The notes beneath the pieces are model-generated. The model saw only the letters and a program-made list of their open reading frames with translations. It made no database searches and was not told the DNA's origin. A stretch of 64,000 nucleotides of DNA from Arthrobacter sp. PAMC25564. Lineage in GTDB: Bacteria; Actinomycetota; Actinomycetes; Actinomycetales; Micrococcaceae. The stretch's first letter is position 1. The number at the start of each line of letters is the position of its first letter. A program made the position numbers and the translations under genes. Positions 63,512 through 64,000 of the stretch are shown here, piece by piece. The DNA lies in contig NZ_CP039290.1 of NCBI RefSeq assembly GCF_004798705.1, positions 3,472,001 to 3,536,000 of the forward strand. The letters are read 5' to 3'.

Positions 63512-63517
63512 TACGCT
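63512..63517 (+). promoter_or_regulatory. leaderless -10 element of the phosphotransferase-like gene
   Basis: TACGCT ends seven bases before ATG 63525. Confidence 0.45.
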
Positions 63518-63524
63518 GGTTCCG

Positions 63525-64000
63525 ATGAACCAGCACGCAGAAGTCCCGATCCCGCCCGAGCTGAGCCGCCGTTACCGCGGGAGCGTCAACGGCAGGGACT
63601 GGCTGGCATCGATTCCCCGGCTGATCAGCCGTTGCCTGGACCAGTGGCGGCTGGAACTTGACCTCACTGCGGGTACCCTTCCATGGACCGGCCACGGGGC
63701 AATCGTGGTCCCGGTCTGCCGCGGCCGGGACGCCGACAAGAAGGGCGGAGGCAGCGAAGCTGCCGCCCTGAAAATCGCATATCCGCACGGCGAAGCGCTC
63801 GTGGAACGGCATGCGCTCACCCTGTGGGCCGGGCACGGCGCCGTCCGGTTGCTGGCGGCCGACGCCGGAGCACTGCTGCTGGAGCGGCTGGACGCAGCCC
63901 GCTCGCTGCAGGATGCGCCGCTGGACACGGCCGTGCCTGCCTGGGGCGCCGTGATGCGCCGGCTCAGCCTGGTGCCGGACGACAAGCCGGAGTGGCGGGC
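63525..64000 (+). CDS. aminoglycoside (streptomycin-6-kinase-like) phosphotransferase, 3' truncated by window edge
   Basis: The frame is open from ATG 63525 to the right edge, about 158 residues. It lacks the C-terminal catalytic HGDxxxxN region, which would lie beyond. AALKIAYPHGEALVERHALT, then LTLWAGHGAVRLLAAD and ALLLERLDAARSLQD resemble the N-lobe of the streptomycin/hydroxyurea phosphotransferase family (APH(6)-like). These inactivate aminoglycosides, although chromosomal members often have no shown resistance role. Assignment relies on the N-lobe only. Confidence 0.7.
   Translation, partial: MNQHAEVPIPPELSRRYRGSVNGRDWLASIPRLISRCLDQWRLELDLTAGTLPWTGHGAIVVPVCRGRDADKKGGGSEAAALKIAYPHGEALVERHALTLWAGHGAVRLLAADAGALLLERLDAARSLQDAPLDTAVPAWGAVMRRLSLVPDDKPEWR

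Noticed and set aside
1..64000. Prophage, integrase, transposase, toxin-antitoxin or biosynthetic gene cluster
   Set aside because: No such genes or flanking direct repeats were recognised; accessory content is limited to short patches.

Overview
The window is a high-GC, densely packed piece of chromosome from an actinobacterium, most likely Arthrobacter/Pseudarthrobacter or a close Micrococcaceae relative. This rests on gene content and order: PriA in place of HisA, lexA divergent from a LysM gene, recA-recX-miaB-miaA-dapF, clgR-cinA-pgsA-ftsK-rnj-dapA-dapB, and rpsO-pnp near ribF/truB and infB-ylxR-nusA-rimP. Very common leaderless start sites fit as well. No rRNA, CRISPR array, integrase or insertion sequence was recognised. 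Most of the window is ordinary core genome on the minus strand, interrupted by short accessory patches.

Layout. 1-2542: end of a flavin-dependent monooxygenase gene and a convergent MFS transporter. 2578-7083: histidine biosynthesis (hisC, hisB, hisH, a 52-residue membrane protein, priA) ending in an SseB-like gene. 7138-10835: LysM protein/lexA pair with SOS boxes, then a DinG-type helicase. 10828-19273: hflX, a methyltransferase, dapF, miaA, miaB, recX, recA and a DUF3046 gene. 19315-31557: MarR regulator, clgR-cinA-pgsA, ftsK, rnj, dapA, a nitrilase-family enzyme, an SOS-box-controlled small gene, a membrane acyltransferase and dapB. 31702-37714: molybdenum cofactor cluster, with moaE-mog-moaC-moeA and a membrane-anchored molybdo-oxidoreductase on the minus strand and moaA-moaD divergent. 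37733-42555: DUF1579-like protein, M16 peptidase, pnp and rpsO. 42698-45886: kynurenine pathway genes kynU-kynA behind ribF. 46095-49429: a decaying patch (DUF937 pseudogene, EVE-domain pseudogene) with a DUF222-HNH gene. 49557-55090: Nudix, small membrane proteins, truB, aminotransferase, Trypco1-like protein, thioredoxin and deaminase. 55168-61238: rbfA, infB, ylxR, nusA and rimP. 61326-64000: DUF4439 protein, VIT family transporter and the start of an aminoglycoside-phosphotransferase-like gene.

How it works together. Three systems stand out. (i) The SOS circuit: LexA is encoded here, and near-consensus LexA boxes lie before lexA/LysM, before recA, and before an unrecognised small gene at 28384-28785. 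(ii) The cofactor cluster holds most enzymes from GTP to Mo-molybdopterin together with one likely client enzyme. (iii) Lysine/peptidoglycan precursor genes dapA, dapB and dapF are dispersed among RNA-processing and DNA-repair genes.

A TANNNT -10 hexamer 6-8 nt before the start codon, with no usable Shine-Dalgarno, recurs at about nineteen genes, which points to heavy use of leaderless mRNAs. The most unusual items are the SOS-box/pentapeptide-repeat gene, a 172-bp inverted-repeat element between infB and rbfA, and the pseudogene patch.
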